Positions 32,286-41,794 are shown, counted from the first letter of the stretch. The stretch is 64,000 nt of DNA from Pseudoalteromonas luteoviolacea S2607 (GCF_001625575.1 NZ_AUXV01000073.1:62001-126000); one strand, 5' to 3'. Notes: generated by a model from the sequence alone, not told the origin. A program made the numbers and translations.

Positions 32286-33134
32286 TTGATTAAATATGAC
32301 TTACACAGTCATAGTACTTTTTCTGATGGGCGTTTAGCCGTTGCTGAACTATTGGAGCGCGCAACAGAAAAAGGCGTTGATGTACTTGCTTTAACTGATC
32401 ACGACACCGTGGCTGGTATTCCGGTAGCACAGCAATATATTGCCGAGCGAAGTCTTGACCTTGAATTGATCAACGGTGTTGAAATTTCAACTAAATGGGA
32501 AAGCTTCGAGATACATATTGTTGGCTTAAACATCGATATTGAGTCTACATCACTTCTTACGCTGTTAAAAACACAGCAAAATAAACGACGTGAGCGCGCC
32601 AAAGAAATTGGAGCTCGGCTCGAAAAGCGCGGATATGAAGGGATTTACGCACAAGCATTAGAGTTGGCAAAGGGGGCTGAAATTACCCGCGCGCACTTCG
32701 CTAAAGCCCTAGTTGAACGTGGCATTGCAAAAAATATCCAGGGTGTGTTTAAAAAGTTTCTAGCACGCAATAAAACGGGTTATGTGCCCAGCAGTTGGTG
32801 CACAATGGCAGAAGCAATTGAGGCAATTCATAGCGCTGGTGGTATCGCAGTGCTTGCGCATCCGGGGCGTTACCAAATGTCAAACAAGTGGCTGCGCAAA
32901 CTACTAGATGAATTTAGTACATCTGGGGGTAAAGCAATGGAAGTAGCACAACCACAACAAGCGCCCAGTGAAAGACAGTTTTTAGGGCAATTGTCTCGCG
33001 AGTATAACCTTCTTGCTAGTCAAGGCTCTGATTTTCATTACCCAACTAGTTGGTTGGATCTAGGAAGAAACCTATACTTACCAAAAGATTGCCAAGGTGT
33101 ATGGCAATTTTGGGGAGCCGCAGAGGAATGTTAG
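32286..33134 (+). CDS. rnm: PHP-domain 5'-3' exoribonuclease (RNase AM / YciV)
   Basis: 282 aa. PHP metal ligands are seen in DLHSHSTFSDG, LALTDHDTVAG, GVEIS, HIVGLNID, AVLAHPGRY and GSDFH. The enteric homologue matures rRNA 5' ends and degrades short oligonucleotides and pAp. TTG start at 32286 after AGAGGA. Divergent from the trp leader, the same arrangement as yciV/trpL in E. coli, which supports orthology. Confidence 0.93.
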   Translation: MIKYDLHSHSTFSDGRLAVAELLERATEKGVDVLALTDHDTVAGIPVAQQYIAERSLDLELINGVEISTKWESFEIHIVGLNIDIESTSLLTLLKTQQNKRRERAKEIGARLEKRGYEGIYAQALELAKGAEITRAHFAKALVERGIAKNIQGVFKKFLARNKTGYVPSSWCTMAEAIEAIHSAGGIAVLAHPGRYQMSNKWLRKLLDEFSTSGGKAMEVAQPQQAPSERQFLGQLSREYNLLASQGSDFHYPTSWLDLGRNLYLPKDCQGVWQFWGAAEEC

Positions 33135-33135
33135 C

Positions 33136-33756
33136 ATGAGTCAATTTTTTCATATTCACCCAGATAATCCACAAGCACGTTTAGTCCGACAAACCGTCGA
33201 AATAATTCAAAAGGGTGGGGTGGTGGTTTATCCTACTGACTCTGGCTATGCAATTGGCTGTAGCCTTGGTAATAAGCAAGCCAAAGAAAGAATTGAGCGT
33301 ATCAGGGGTATCGAAAAACATCATAATTTCACTTTGATGTGCAGAGATCTATCTGAATTGTCTACCTACGCTAGGGTAGATAATCAAATGTTTAGAATGA
33401 TCAAGAACAACACCCCAGGACCGTATACCTTTATTCTTAAGGGCACGAAAGAGGTGCCTCGTCGCCTGTTAAATGACAAGAAGAAAACCATCGGGATCCG
33501 AGTTACTGAGCACCCAATAACCTGCGCAATCTTAGAAGAGTTAAATGAGCCACTAATGTCGTGTTCTTTGATTTTGCCGGGTGAACAATTTACAGAGTCA
33601 GACCCAGATGATATCCGTATGCAACTTGAAAAGCATGTAGACCTCATTGTACATGGCGGTTATTTGGTTGAGCAGGCTACCACAGTGATCGATATGTCTG
33701 ATGACGGCATTGAGATTTTACGTCATGGCTGTGGTGATGTTTCGCCATTTGAATAA
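33136..33756 (+). CDS. yciO: YciO (Sua5/YciO/YrdC family)
   Basis: 206 aa from ATG 33136, which follows GAGGAATG at the end of rnm (one intervening base). Sua5-like nucleotide/RNA-binding fold: GGVVVYPTDSGYAIGCSL, ERIRGIEKHHNFTLMC, NNTPGPYTFILKG, and KKTIGIRVTEHPI. YciO-type paralogues are related to the TsaC threonylcarbamoyl-AMP synthase but their role in tRNA t6A is not clear. Operon with rnm and scpAB. Confidence 0.93.
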   Translation: MSQFFHIHPDNPQARLVRQTVEIIQKGGVVVYPTDSGYAIGCSLGNKQAKERIERIRGIEKHHNFTLMCRDLSELSTYARVDNQMFRMIKNNTPGPYTFILKGTKEVPRRLLNDKKKTIGIRVTEHPITCAILEELNEPLMSCSLILPGEQFTESDPDDIRMQLEKHVDLIVHGGYLVEQATTVIDMSDDGIEILRHGCGDVSPFE

Positions 33757-33758
33757 GC

Positions 33759-34556
33759 ATGACTGAGCAACAACAGCAAACACCGCTGGCTTTTTTGAAA
33801 GGTGAGGCCGTTTTAGAAAAGCCAGAAGATCTTTATATCCCACCCGATGCCCTACAGGTTATTCTTGAGAGCTTCGAAGGCCCGCTTGATTTGCTTTTGT
33901 ATCTTATCAAAAGACACAAGCTCGACATATTAGAGCTACCAATACTTAGTATTACGCAGCAATATGTGAGCTATGTTGAAATGATGCAAGAGATGCAGCT
34001 AGAGCTTGCCGGTGAGTATTTAGTGATGGCGGCGTTACTGGCACAAATAAAATCACGCTTACTACTACCTAAGCATGAAGAATTGGAAGAAGAGGAAGAC
34101 CCGCGCGCCGAGCTGGTTAGACGCTTGCAAGAGTATGAGCAGTTTAAACAAGCCGCTGAAAATTTAGATAAGATCCCGCGTGTTGATAGAGATATCTTTA
34201 TTGCCCGCGCATTAATTGAAGACGCGAACGATAATGCGGACGCTTTGCCAGACGTTGAACTCAGGGAACTATTGTTGGCGATGAGTGAAGTCATGGCCCG
34301 TGCGAAAAAATTTGAACATCACCAAATTAGCGCAGAGGCTTTATCGACTAGAGAGCGGATGTCTATGATACTGCAATACTTGAGCGAAAACCCAAACCCT
34401 GTAGAGTTTAGTGTGCTGTTTAGCATAGAAGAGGGAAGAAGCGGTGTTGTAGTGACCTTTATTGCCATGTTGGAGCTATTAAAAGAGCAACTGATCTCTA
34501 TCGTGCAGGTAAATATCGGCAGTGCAATTTATTTGTCATTAAAACTACAAGAGTAA
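33759..34556 (+). CDS. scpA: Segregation and condensation protein A
   Basis: 265-aa kleisin that bridges SMC/condensin heads with ScpB. Family signature FEGPLDLLLYLIKRHKLDILELPI at residues about 33-57, GEYLVMAALLAQIKSRLLLP, and a C-terminal winged helix. Begins 2 bp after yciO stop. In gammaproteobacteria lacking MukBEF it serves the SMC condensin. Confidence 0.95.
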   Translation: MTEQQQQTPLAFLKGEAVLEKPEDLYIPPDALQVILESFEGPLDLLLYLIKRHKLDILELPILSITQQYVSYVEMMQEMQLELAGEYLVMAALLAQIKSRLLLPKHEELEEEEDPRAELVRRLQEYEQFKQAAENLDKIPRVDRDIFIARALIEDANDNADALPDVELRELLLAMSEVMARAKKFEHHQISAEALSTRERMSMILQYLSENPNPVEFSVLFSIEEGRSGVVVTFIAMLELLKEQLISIVQVNIGSAIYLSLKLQE

Positions 34557-34612
34557 TGCGCTCTCTGTCATAATACCGCGCTTTCTACTAGCCTTATGAA
34601 AAATACTGTGAC

Positions 34613-35200
34613 ATGACACGCCGAGTAAGTGACGAACAATTGGTCGAATTGGTTGAAGCGGCCATATTTGTGGCAGACAAACCACTGTCTAAAAAGCACA
34701 TGAAAGAAACCGTGTTGCAAGATATCAGTGTGTCTGACCGGCGTTTACAGCAGGCAATTGAAACCATTTCGGAACATTACCAAACTCGGGGCATAAAATT
34801 AGTTGAAGTGGGTACAGGTTATCGATTTCAAGCTTGTCCAAGTTTAAGTCCTTGGCTTAACATGTTGTGGCAAGAAAAGGCACCGAAATACTCTCGAGCA
34901 ACCCTCGAGACATTGGCGTTGATAGCCTATCGGCAGCCCATCACCCGGGGTGAGATTGAACAGGTGCGAGGGGTTACAGTAAGTTCTAATATAATGAAAA
35001 GTTTATTAGAACGCCAATGGATAAAAGTGGTTGGGCACAAAGAAGTACCTGGAAAACCAGCGCTTTACGCGACCACCAAGTTATTTTTAGACTACTTTTC
35101 GCTTAATAGTTTAGATGGTTTACCAAAACTACCTGAACTACAAAGCGAGAAGCTAGATCACATGTTAAATGATCCTTCTGTGAGAGAACCATCAGAATGA
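34613..35200 (+). CDS. scpB: Segregation and condensation protein B
   Basis: 195 aa with tandem winged helices. Signature ETLALIAYRQPITRGEIEQVRGVTVSS and SLLERQWIKVVGHKEVPGKPALYATT. Partner of ScpA. The 3' end overlaps rluB by 4 bp (ATGA), so expression is coupled. Confidence 0.95.
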   Translation: MTRRVSDEQLVELVEAAIFVADKPLSKKHMKETVLQDISVSDRRLQQAIETISEHYQTRGIKLVEVGTGYRFQACPSLSPWLNMLWQEKAPKYSRATLETLALIAYRQPITRGEIEQVRGVTVSSNIMKSLLERQWIKVVGHKEVPGKPALYATTKLFLDYFSLNSLDGLPKLPELQSEKLDHMLNDPSVREPSE

Positions 35201-36057
35201 GTGAAAAGCTACAAAAAGTATTAGCACGTGCGGGCGTAGGCTCGCGTCGTGAAATGGAAAAGTATATTGACTCTAACCGAGTTAGCGTCGACGGCAAGGT
35301 GGCAAAATTAGGCGACCGTGTTGAAGAAAATGCCGTGATCCGCGTTGACGGACACGTGGTCAAAATTGAGCAAAAAGAAGAACGCATTTGCCGCGTATTG
35401 ATGTATCACAAACCAGAAGGGGAGCTGTGTACACGTAAAGATCCAGAAGGCAGACGCACAGTGTTTGATAGGTTACCTCGTTTAGAAGGTGATCGCTGGA
35501 TAGCGATTGGTCGATTAGACATCAATACTTCGGGTTTATTGTTATTTACGAATGACGGTGAGCTAGCGAATCGTTTAATGCACCCTAAATATGAAGTTGA
35601 GAGAGAGTACTCGGCTCGCGTATTTGGCGAAGTAACGAATCAAACGCTTAAAACGCTGACTCAAGGTGTTGAGCTAGAAGATGGTCCAGCCAAGTTCTTG
35701 TCAATCAAGCCTCGCGGTGGAGAGGGGATCAATAAGTGGTTCAACGTGACATTAACTGAAGGGCGTAACCGAGAAGTTCGTCGTTTATGGCAGTCACAAG
35801 AGGTTGAAGTATCAAGGCTGATCCGTGTTCGTTATGGGAAATTGGAGTTGAATAAATGTCTTCCTCAAGGCGGCTGGGAGGAGCTGAAACTCGAAGATGT
35901 TAACTATCTGCGCAAATCAGTAAGTCTACGCCCTGAAACACAAACAAAACTCTCTGTGATGCCAGAAAAGCGCAAAGATAAACGTGCCAAAGTAAATCGC
36001 ATCAGAAAAGCTGTTCATAAACACAACCAGAGACTCAAGCAAAATAAACGTCGCTAG
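35197..36057 (+). CDS. rluB: 23S rRNA pseudouridine(2605) synthase
   Basis: 286 aa. N-terminal S4 RNA-binding domain (KLQKVLARAGVGSRREMEKYI...). Catalytic Asp in AIGRLDINTSGLLLFTNDGELANRLMHP and conserved NRQ-like REVRRLWQ. The C-terminal tail is basic (KRKDKRAKVNRIRKAVHKHN). Last gene before a terminator. Confidence 0.95.
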   Translation: MSEKLQKVLARAGVGSRREMEKYIDSNRVSVDGKVAKLGDRVEENAVIRVDGHVVKIEQKEERICRVLMYHKPEGELCTRKDPEGRRTVFDRLPRLEGDRWIAIGRLDINTSGLLLFTNDGELANRLMHPKYEVEREYSARVFGEVTNQTLKTLTQGVELEDGPAKFLSIKPRGGEGINKWFNVTLTEGRNREVRRLWQSQEVEVSRLIRVRYGKLELNKCLPQGGWEELKLEDVNYLRKSVSLRPETQTKLSVMPEKRKDKRAKVNRIRKAVHKHNQRLKQNKRR

Positions 36058-36073
36058 ATTGTGTTAGCACAAT

Positions 36074-36099
36074 AAAAAGGGCGCTATGGCGCCCTTTTT
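36074..36099. terminator. Bidirectional terminator rluB/yciK
   Basis: AAAAAGGGCGC, loop TATG, GCGCCCTTTTT: stem flanked by A and T runs, between convergent genes. Confidence 0.92.
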
Positions 36100-36117
36100 G
36101 ATCTAAATAATTGGTGT

Positions 36118-36861
36118 TTACTTAGGTTGTGCGTCTATTGACTGGCCATTTACATCTGTAGAGTCATCAGACATCAAGTATAAGTATGTTGGCATTAAGT
36201 CCTGTGCAGTCTTTAGTGTGTCGGCATCTTCGCCAGGAAATGCGGTTGCGCGCATGCTTGTGCGCGTTGCACCTGGGTTGATACAGTTTACACGGATGTT
36301 CGTTTTACCCACTTCGGCTGCCCATGTTTGCATCATGCCCTCTGTCGCAAATTTTGAAATAGCGTACGCGCCCCAAAATTCACGGCCCTGTCTGCCAACA
36401 CCTGAAGAAGTAAATATAATGGAAGCTTTAGGAGCTTTACGCATAACAGGAAACAAAAAGCGGGTGATCATGGCTTGACCGGTTACATTGACTTTCATGA
36501 CGTTTTCAAAAGTCGACACACAGAAATGCTCAAGTGGCCCCATTGTGCCTAAAATAGACGCGTTATTTAACAAACCGTCTAACTTACCGAATTGCTGCTC
36601 TATAGTAGCCGCTAGGTCGCGATAATGCTGTTTAGTTGCACCTTTGAGGTCCAATGGAACGATAGCAGGTTGTGGATAGCCAGCAGCCACAATTTCGTCG
36701 TAAACAGCTTCTAATTTACTGGTGGTTTTACCCAGAAGAATAACTGTTGCGCCATGTTTCGCATAATTTATTGCGGCAACACGGCCAATCCCGTCACCCG
36801 CCCCAGTGACTAAAATCACCTTATTTTCTAGCGCGTTGCTAGCTGCATCATATGTGTGCAT
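36118..36861 (-). CDS. yciK: YciK-like short-chain dehydrogenase
   Basis: 247-aa SDR. NAD(P) motif TGAGDGIG at about 20-27, NNAS at about 103, catalytic Ser in SIIFTSSGVGRQG, and YxxxK in YAISK. The yciK-sohB pairing is conserved in gammaproteobacteria although here a lipase gene lies between them. Substrate unknown. Confidence 0.93.
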   Translation of the reverse strand: MHTYDAASNALENKVILVTGAGDGIGRVAAINYAKHGATVILLGKTTSKLEAVYDEIVAAGYPQPAIVPLDLKGATKQHYRDLAATIEQQFGKLDGLLNNASILGTMGPLEHFCVSTFENVMKVNVTGQAMITRFLFPVMRKAPKASIIFTSSGVGRQGREFWGAYAISKFATEGMMQTWAAEVGKTNIRVNCINPGATRTSMRATAFPGEDADTLKTAQDLMPTYLYLMSDDSTDVNGQSIDAQPK

Positions 36862-37111
36862 ATTGGACCTCTAACAAATACATTTGCTATATTTTACCAT
36901 AGTCATGACGCAAGTTATCGAATTTATTGCAAATAGGAGTGGCGAAAGGCTACACTTTGCGTTAAGTTAAACTGGTCTAATGTCTTATTAAAAGCAAAAT
37001 TACATAGTTTTAACGAATTATTCTCGGTGGCTTATGGGTGCTTACATCTTAAGGTAGAAGTAAGACTCGACCGAGAAACAATAATAATAAAATTATGTCG
37101 GAGCCAATATA

Positions 37112-39565
37112 ATGAAGAAACTGATACTACCACTTGCTGTTTCAGCCGCATTAGCGGGCTGTGGTGGCGGTGAAACGCTAGAAGATGTAAAACAAGATAC
37201 TAAACCTGTAACACCCGTTGCATCGGTTAAGTTTGATCCTTCCAACGGCGTTATTTCCATACCAAATGACATCCTATTTAGTGGCACACAAGATGGCACA
37301 CTGAATATCCCAGGAGAACTCGACTCTGAGTCGATGCCTTTGGTCTCAAAAGCCGGCTATGCGGATCCATCTCTTGCGATTGGTGGTCTTGATGGTTGGT
37401 CTACACAAATGCCATACCAGATTGCGTTAGACACACCTGCGAATGTTGCAATAGACGCGGCTTCTGTTGCGACTCCGGGCTCTGTGCGTATATTTGAAGT
37501 AGTGATGGGTGCTGACCCTGAAACTGAAGCCTGTGCGGGCTTCTCAGCAGCGTTTGCATGTAAAGTTGTGAGTGAGCTTACTTTTGGTCCTACAGGCGAT
37601 TTCGTTTCCCAGCTAAGCGCAGATGGTAAAAACATCAACGTTATTCCTGTGAAACCGTTTAAAACCAATACGACGTATATCACAGTTTTAACAACCGGTA
37701 TTAAAGATAATGTTGATGGTGGTCGCAGCTTATCTCCTTCTTCAACATATACACTGCTACGCCAAGAAGCGCCGCTAGTAACGGATGCTCAAAAATCACT
37801 GCAAGCGGTGATCCGCAGTTACGAACAAGCTTTGGTAGCAAGTGAATCTATTGGTGCATCAGATATCGTGTACACAGCAGCAATGACGACGCAATCTACG
37901 GGTGTTGTTGTTGGCTCCATTAAAAAGATGTTAGCTTCGACTATTGGTACTGAAAGACAGCCGATGGTAACTGTGCCAGAGCAAGGTGTAACGTCTGTTG
38001 CTGACATATTTACAGCGCTTCAAATTCCAGTGTCAGACCAAGTGCTTGCCTTGGCTCAAGGTGTAAGATACCTAAAAGGTAGTGTCCAGCTACCTGTGTA
38101 TTTGTCACCACCAAAAAGTGCGGATCCTTCAGCGCTAGCCGATACATATTGGGAAGCGCAATGTGATAACGGTGTTGCTTTGGCTGCGGTTAGAGCGGCT
38201 GCGGGAGAGCTTCCTCCAGTAACCGATCCAGAGTCAAATGACGCACTATGCAGCGCGTTATCAAACGGTCAATTGCGTGATTTGGGACTTGATAAGCAGA
38301 AGTTCTTAACCAAGTACAACCCGATACCAAAGCAGTACGGTGTTGCTAATGCGCCGGTACAGATCACTATGCCAATGATTGAGACAAACCGCCCAGAGAC
38401 AGGTTGGCCGGTTGTCATCATGCAACATGGTATTACCAGTAAAAAAGAAGATATGCTTGGTCTAACGCTCGCGTTGACTCAAGCTGGTTTTGCAACAGTG
38501 GCAATTGACCACCCACTGCATGGTGAACGTGGCGTTGACGTTGACGGTGATGGTGAAGACGATTTCAATGCAACTACCAAGAGCGTATTACATTACATGA
38601 ACCTGCAGTCGTTGCTTGTTGCGCGCGACAACCTTCGTCAGTCTACGGCTGATTTGCTTGCACTTCGTTTAGGTTTACATGCTATCAACGCAGCTTCGCA
38701 GGTGCCGTTACTGTTCAATACTAATGACGTTAGCTTTGTGGGTCAGTCGCTGGGTTCAATTGTTGCACCGAGCTTTATTGCACATGCTAACTTGCCATTT
38801 GAAGAAGATATTTTAAAACCAGCTGAACCACTATTTAAAGTAGGTGCTTCGGCGCTATCTAGTGGTGGTGCAGGCATTGCAAACTTCTTGGTAGAGTCTG
38901 CGTCTTTTGGTCCAGTTGTTAAGTCAGCTGTCCTTGTTGGTGCTTCAGATTTGGCCATTTCTAAGAAGTTTACAGCTTACCTAGGTGAAGGTGCTATCAC
39001 AGATTGTGGTGCATTTGCACAAGATCCGAGTCGTTTTACAAACTGTGCCTATAGCACATTCACTGCGACGCTACAGGCTGAAGAAGATACTGCTGCATTG
39101 GCAACGATAGCTGCGACAGTTGACCAATTCGCCTATGCATCTCAAACCGTGCTAGACAGTGCTGATCCGCTTAACTATGCACCCCTAGTTAGGGCGGTAA
39201 ATACGCCTATCTACATGAGTGTGGTTGTAGGTGGTGAAGGCGAAAATAAAGCAGACCAAGTTATTCCGCCAAATACAGCGGCGCGCAACCCACTGGGGGG
39301 TAGCACACCGCTAGCTGCATTTATGGGCTTAGAAACTGTAACAGAGTCAAAACTGTCAACTGATGGCACACCAGGACGTTACGTCGTAAACTTCTCGCAA
39401 GGCCACCATAGCTCACTTCTGACAACGTCATTTGATGAGAATACGGGCGGCACAGCTCAGGGCCACGCACAAGCAAGTCTTGAGATGCAAAAACAAGTCG
39501 CAACGTACCTAGCTTCTAAAGGTTTATCTTTACCAATTACTGATACAACGGTTATTGCAAAGTAA
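37112..39565 (+). CDS. VolA/Pla-1/cef-family lipoprotein lipase
   Basis: 817 aa. Lipoprotein signal MKKLILPLAVSAALAGC with lipobox LAGC, so it is lipidated at Cys17 and probably sits on the outer membrane. The N-terminal region (about 45-330) includes an Ig-like DPSNGVISIPNDILFSG segment. The alpha/beta-hydrolase core has VVIMQHGITSKKEDMLGL and the nucleophile Ser in GQSLGS (about residue 546). The Asp-rich GVDVDGDGEDDF loop could bind Ca2+. In Vibrio, VolA is a surface lysophospholipase. Here it would release fatty acids from host or environmental phospholipids. Confidence 0.9.
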   Translation: MKKLILPLAVSAALAGCGGGETLEDVKQDTKPVTPVASVKFDPSNGVISIPNDILFSGTQDGTLNIPGELDSESMPLVSKAGYADPSLAIGGLDGWSTQMPYQIALDTPANVAIDAASVATPGSVRIFEVVMGADPETEACAGFSAAFACKVVSELTFGPTGDFVSQLSADGKNINVIPVKPFKTNTTYITVLTTGIKDNVDGGRSLSPSSTYTLLRQEAPLVTDAQKSLQAVIRSYEQALVASESIGASDIVYTAAMTTQSTGVVVGSIKKMLASTIGTERQPMVTVPEQGVTSVADIFTALQIPVSDQVLALAQGVRYLKGSVQLPVYLSPPKSADPSALADTYWEAQCDNGVALAAVRAAAGELPPVTDPESNDALCSALSNGQLRDLGLDKQKFLTKYNPIPKQYGVANAPVQITMPMIETNRPETGWPVVIMQHGITSKKEDMLGLTLALTQAGFATVAIDHPLHGERGVDVDGDGEDDFNATTKSVLHYMNLQSLLVARDNLRQSTADLLALRLGLHAINAASQVPLLFNTNDVSFVGQSLGSIVAPSFIAHANLPFEEDILKPAEPLFKVGASALSSGGAGIANFLVESASFGPVVKSAVLVGASDLAISKKFTAYLGEGAITDCGAFAQDPSRFTNCAYSTFTATLQAEEDTAALATIAATVDQFAYASQTVLDSADPLNYAPLVRAVNTPIYMSVVVGGEGENKADQVIPPNTAARNPLGGSTPLAAFMGLETVTESKLSTDGTPGRYVVNFSQGHHSSLLTTSFDENTGGTAQGHAQASLEMQKQVATYLASKGLSLPITDTTVIAK

Positions 39566-39585
39566 GCGTATTTAAGACAAGATTG

Positions 39586-39614
39586 AAAAGCCGCTAGTGA
39601 GCGGCTTTTTTTTT
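39586..39614 (+). terminator. Lipase gene terminator
   Basis: AAAAGCCGCT, loop AGTG, AGCGGCTTTTTTTTT: strong stem and T run 21 bp past the stop. Confidence 0.92.
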
Positions 39615-39655
39615 GTAATATAGTTTGATTTAAAGAATGACATCAGGAGATTACA

Positions 39656-40660
39656 TTGGCATTTTTGTTTGAATATGGTTTGTTTCTAGCGAAGGCCGTA
39701 ACGGTTGTTGTGGCAATTGGTGCTATTGTCGTTTTGATAGTGGGGGCGAGCCAAAGGCCAAAGAGTAAATCAGGAGAGATCGAAATCAAGGATCTTTCAG
39801 AAGAATTAGCGCAAGCAAAAGAATCATTTTTACACCAAACATTGGATAAAAAAGAGCTAAAAGCGCACCTAAAAGAAAGTAAGAAAGCCTCAGAGGAAAA
39901 GCCTCAAGGTCAAACATTTGTGATTGACTTTTCTGGTAGTCTTGATGCACATGAAGTATCGAGTTTGCGTGAAGAAATCACCGCAATATTGACCATCGCT
40001 AACAAAGAAAAAGATCAAGTTCTGGTTAACTTAGAAAGTGGTGGTGGTGTGGTACATGGCTATGGTTTGGCTGCGTCACAATTGATTAGAATTAAACAAG
40101 CAGGTTTGCCATTAACTGTTTCTGTAGACAAGGTTGCAGCAAGTGGCGGTTACATGATGGCGTGTGTGGCAGACAAGATAATTGCGGCACCTTTTGCTAT
40201 TGTTGGCTCTATCGGCGTCCTTGCACAGATACCAAACTTTAATAAAATCCTGAAAAAAAATGATGTAGATTTCGAACAAATTACAGCAGGTGAATACAAA
40301 CGCACTCTGACCATGTTTGGTGAAAATACGGAACAAGGTAGGGATAAGTTCAAAAGTGAAGTCGAACACACACATGCGTTATTCAAACAGTTTGTTTCAC
40401 AACATAGACCAAGTTTAGATATAGATAAAGTTGCAACTGGTGAACATTGGTTTGCAACGCATGCTCAGGAATTTGATCTTGTTGACGAAATTAAAACCAG
40501 TGACGATATGTTACTGGAATTAAATAACACTCAGCAGCTTTACAAGGTGAAATATAAAGCGAAGAAGGCTTTAGCAGAGCGCTTGGGCGTTGGCTTAAGT
40601 GTCGTTGTAGAAAAGCTTGGCATAAAAGTACTGTCGCGTATGCAAAACAGTATATTTTAA
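39656..40660 (+). CDS. sohB: Inner-membrane S49 peptidase SohB
   Basis: 334 aa. N-terminal membrane helix about 8-32 (LAKAVTVVVAIGAIVVLIVGA), then a charged linker, then the SppA-type protease domain. Catalytic Ser in VDKVAASGGYMMAC (about residue 163) and general-base Lys in AGEYKRTLTMFGEN (about 214). TTG start at 39656 follows AGGAG. Periplasmic quality-control protease whose substrates are not defined. Single gene between two terminators. Confidence 0.94.
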   Translation: MAFLFEYGLFLAKAVTVVVAIGAIVVLIVGASQRPKSKSGEIEIKDLSEELAQAKESFLHQTLDKKELKAHLKESKKASEEKPQGQTFVIDFSGSLDAHEVSSLREEITAILTIANKEKDQVLVNLESGGGVVHGYGLAASQLIRIKQAGLPLTVSVDKVAASGGYMMACVADKIIAAPFAIVGSIGVLAQIPNFNKILKKNDVDFEQITAGEYKRTLTMFGENTEQGRDKFKSEVEHTHALFKQFVSQHRPSLDIDKVATGEHWFATHAQEFDLVDEIKTSDDMLLELNNTQQLYKVKYKAKKALAERLGVGLSVVVEKLGIKVLSRMQNSIF

Positions 40661-40692
40661 CGCCTTAATCTAAGCTCATAACGAGACTCAAT

Positions 40693-40726
40693 AAAAAACC
40701 CAGTAGTTATAACTACTGGGTTTTTT
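40693..40726 (+). terminator. sohB terminator
   Basis: AAAAAACCCAGTAGTT, 2-nt AT loop region, AACTACTGGGTTTTTT; near-symmetrical, so may also work in reverse. Confidence 0.92.
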
Positions 40727-40941
40727 ATTAGGTATCCACTTCATCTAACTAGTTACAAATAACCATAACCCTATCATTTTCGTATCTAGAAACCCGGCCT
40801 TTTTCTTTAACTGTCATTTGTGTCAGTTGTTGGTACCTGCCGCGATTGGTTTAATGGCGGCCATAGCATCTTAGCCAATATTGTTAATCATTATTGTCGT
40901 GCAACCAATAAATACCATTGACAGCTTTCTCAGGAGAAACA

Positions 40942-41070
40942 ATGAACAAGCCAAAAGTAATCAACTCAGTCGCCAGAAGAAACATGGAGCGTAAAAAGAG
41001 CACTATATTTTGTGGGTGTATATTTTGTCTTGTAGATAAGAAGGCGCACGTTGGTCCTCGTAACCAATAA
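40942..41070 (+). CDS. Small Cys-rich protein, 42 aa (CxCxxC)
   Basis: ATG 40942 is 5 nt after AGGAG. The product starts MNKPKVINSVARRNMERKKS, then has FCGCIFC and ends KAHVGPRNQ. Three Cys in a CxCxxC cluster plus His suggest metal binding or redox chemistry. The N-terminal part is basic. It stands alone between the sohB terminator and the next gene. Too short to be found by standard length cut-offs; family not recognised. Confidence 0.65.
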   Translation: MNKPKVINSVARRNMERKKSTIFCGCIFCLVDKKAHVGPRNQ

Positions 41071-41131
41071 ACGTTTTAAATAGCAAGTGTGCGTTGAGTA
41101 CAGAATATTCGTTATATGAGGAGCAAAAGAT

Positions 41132-41770
41132 TTGCTCGGATCTGATTTAGAGTATGGTGTTGACCCATTAATTTCGGGTCATTTAGCCAGCGTGTCTTTC
41201 GAGTTGATGCTAAGTCAGCAGCAAGCAAAGCAAACTCTAGCTTTTTTATCGCTAGAAAGCGGGATGGAGGTCCTAAACCTCCAATATGAGTCAGGCATTC
41301 ACCTGCCGTTATCGTCAAAACAAGCATGTGAAGCCCCCGAGTCTTCGTATTTTGAACGTGCAAAACAGGTGGCAGAGCAAGCCTGTCTTGATGTTAACTT
41401 TATCTATGGTGACAGACGTTGTTTAAGGTGTAAGGATAAATATGACAGAGTCTTCTGTACTCTTACCGGCTTTGATATGCATGACCGTTCGGTAAATCTT
41501 ATAATCATTGAAGAGATCGCAAATTCACTTAAAGTAGGCGGGCGGTTATTGCTTGTGGTATCGGATCCTGATTCAGCTAATACCCAGCCTACGCACTCAA
41601 AGCAAGTGTGTGAACTGAAAGAGGTCTCGCACGACGATAAAGAGCTGAGCAACCTGTTTGAAACATATGGGTTAGTGAGAAAAGAATGTTACATAGGCAC
41701 AGAGTCTCCAGCACTGGAGGCTGGTTGTGAGCACATTTTTGCAGTTGCAGAAAAAGCCAATGGTTTTTAA
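41132..41770 (+). CDS. Methyltransferase-like protein with degenerate SAM site
   Basis: 212 aa from TTG 41132, 8 nt after GAGGAG. The layout recalls class I SAM methyltransferases: EVLNLQYESGIHL in the motif I position, but the glycine-rich GxGxG is missing. VNFIYGDRRCLRCKDKYDRVFCTLTGFDMHD resembles motifs II-IV, and LKVGGRLLLVVSD resembles motif V. Two CxxC-like Cys (RRCLRCK) are unusual. Either a catalytically altered member or a binding protein. The assignment is tentative. Confidence 0.55.
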   Translation: MLGSDLEYGVDPLISGHLASVSFELMLSQQQAKQTLAFLSLESGMEVLNLQYESGIHLPLSSKQACEAPESSYFERAKQVAEQACLDVNFIYGDRRCLRCKDKYDRVFCTLTGFDMHDRSVNLIIIEEIANSLKVGGRLLLVVSDPDSANTQPTHSKQVCELKEVSHDDKELSNLFETYGLVRKECYIGTESPALEAGCEHIFAVAEKANGF

Positions 41771-41794
41771 ACACTGGCTAATCTAAGTGTAAAA

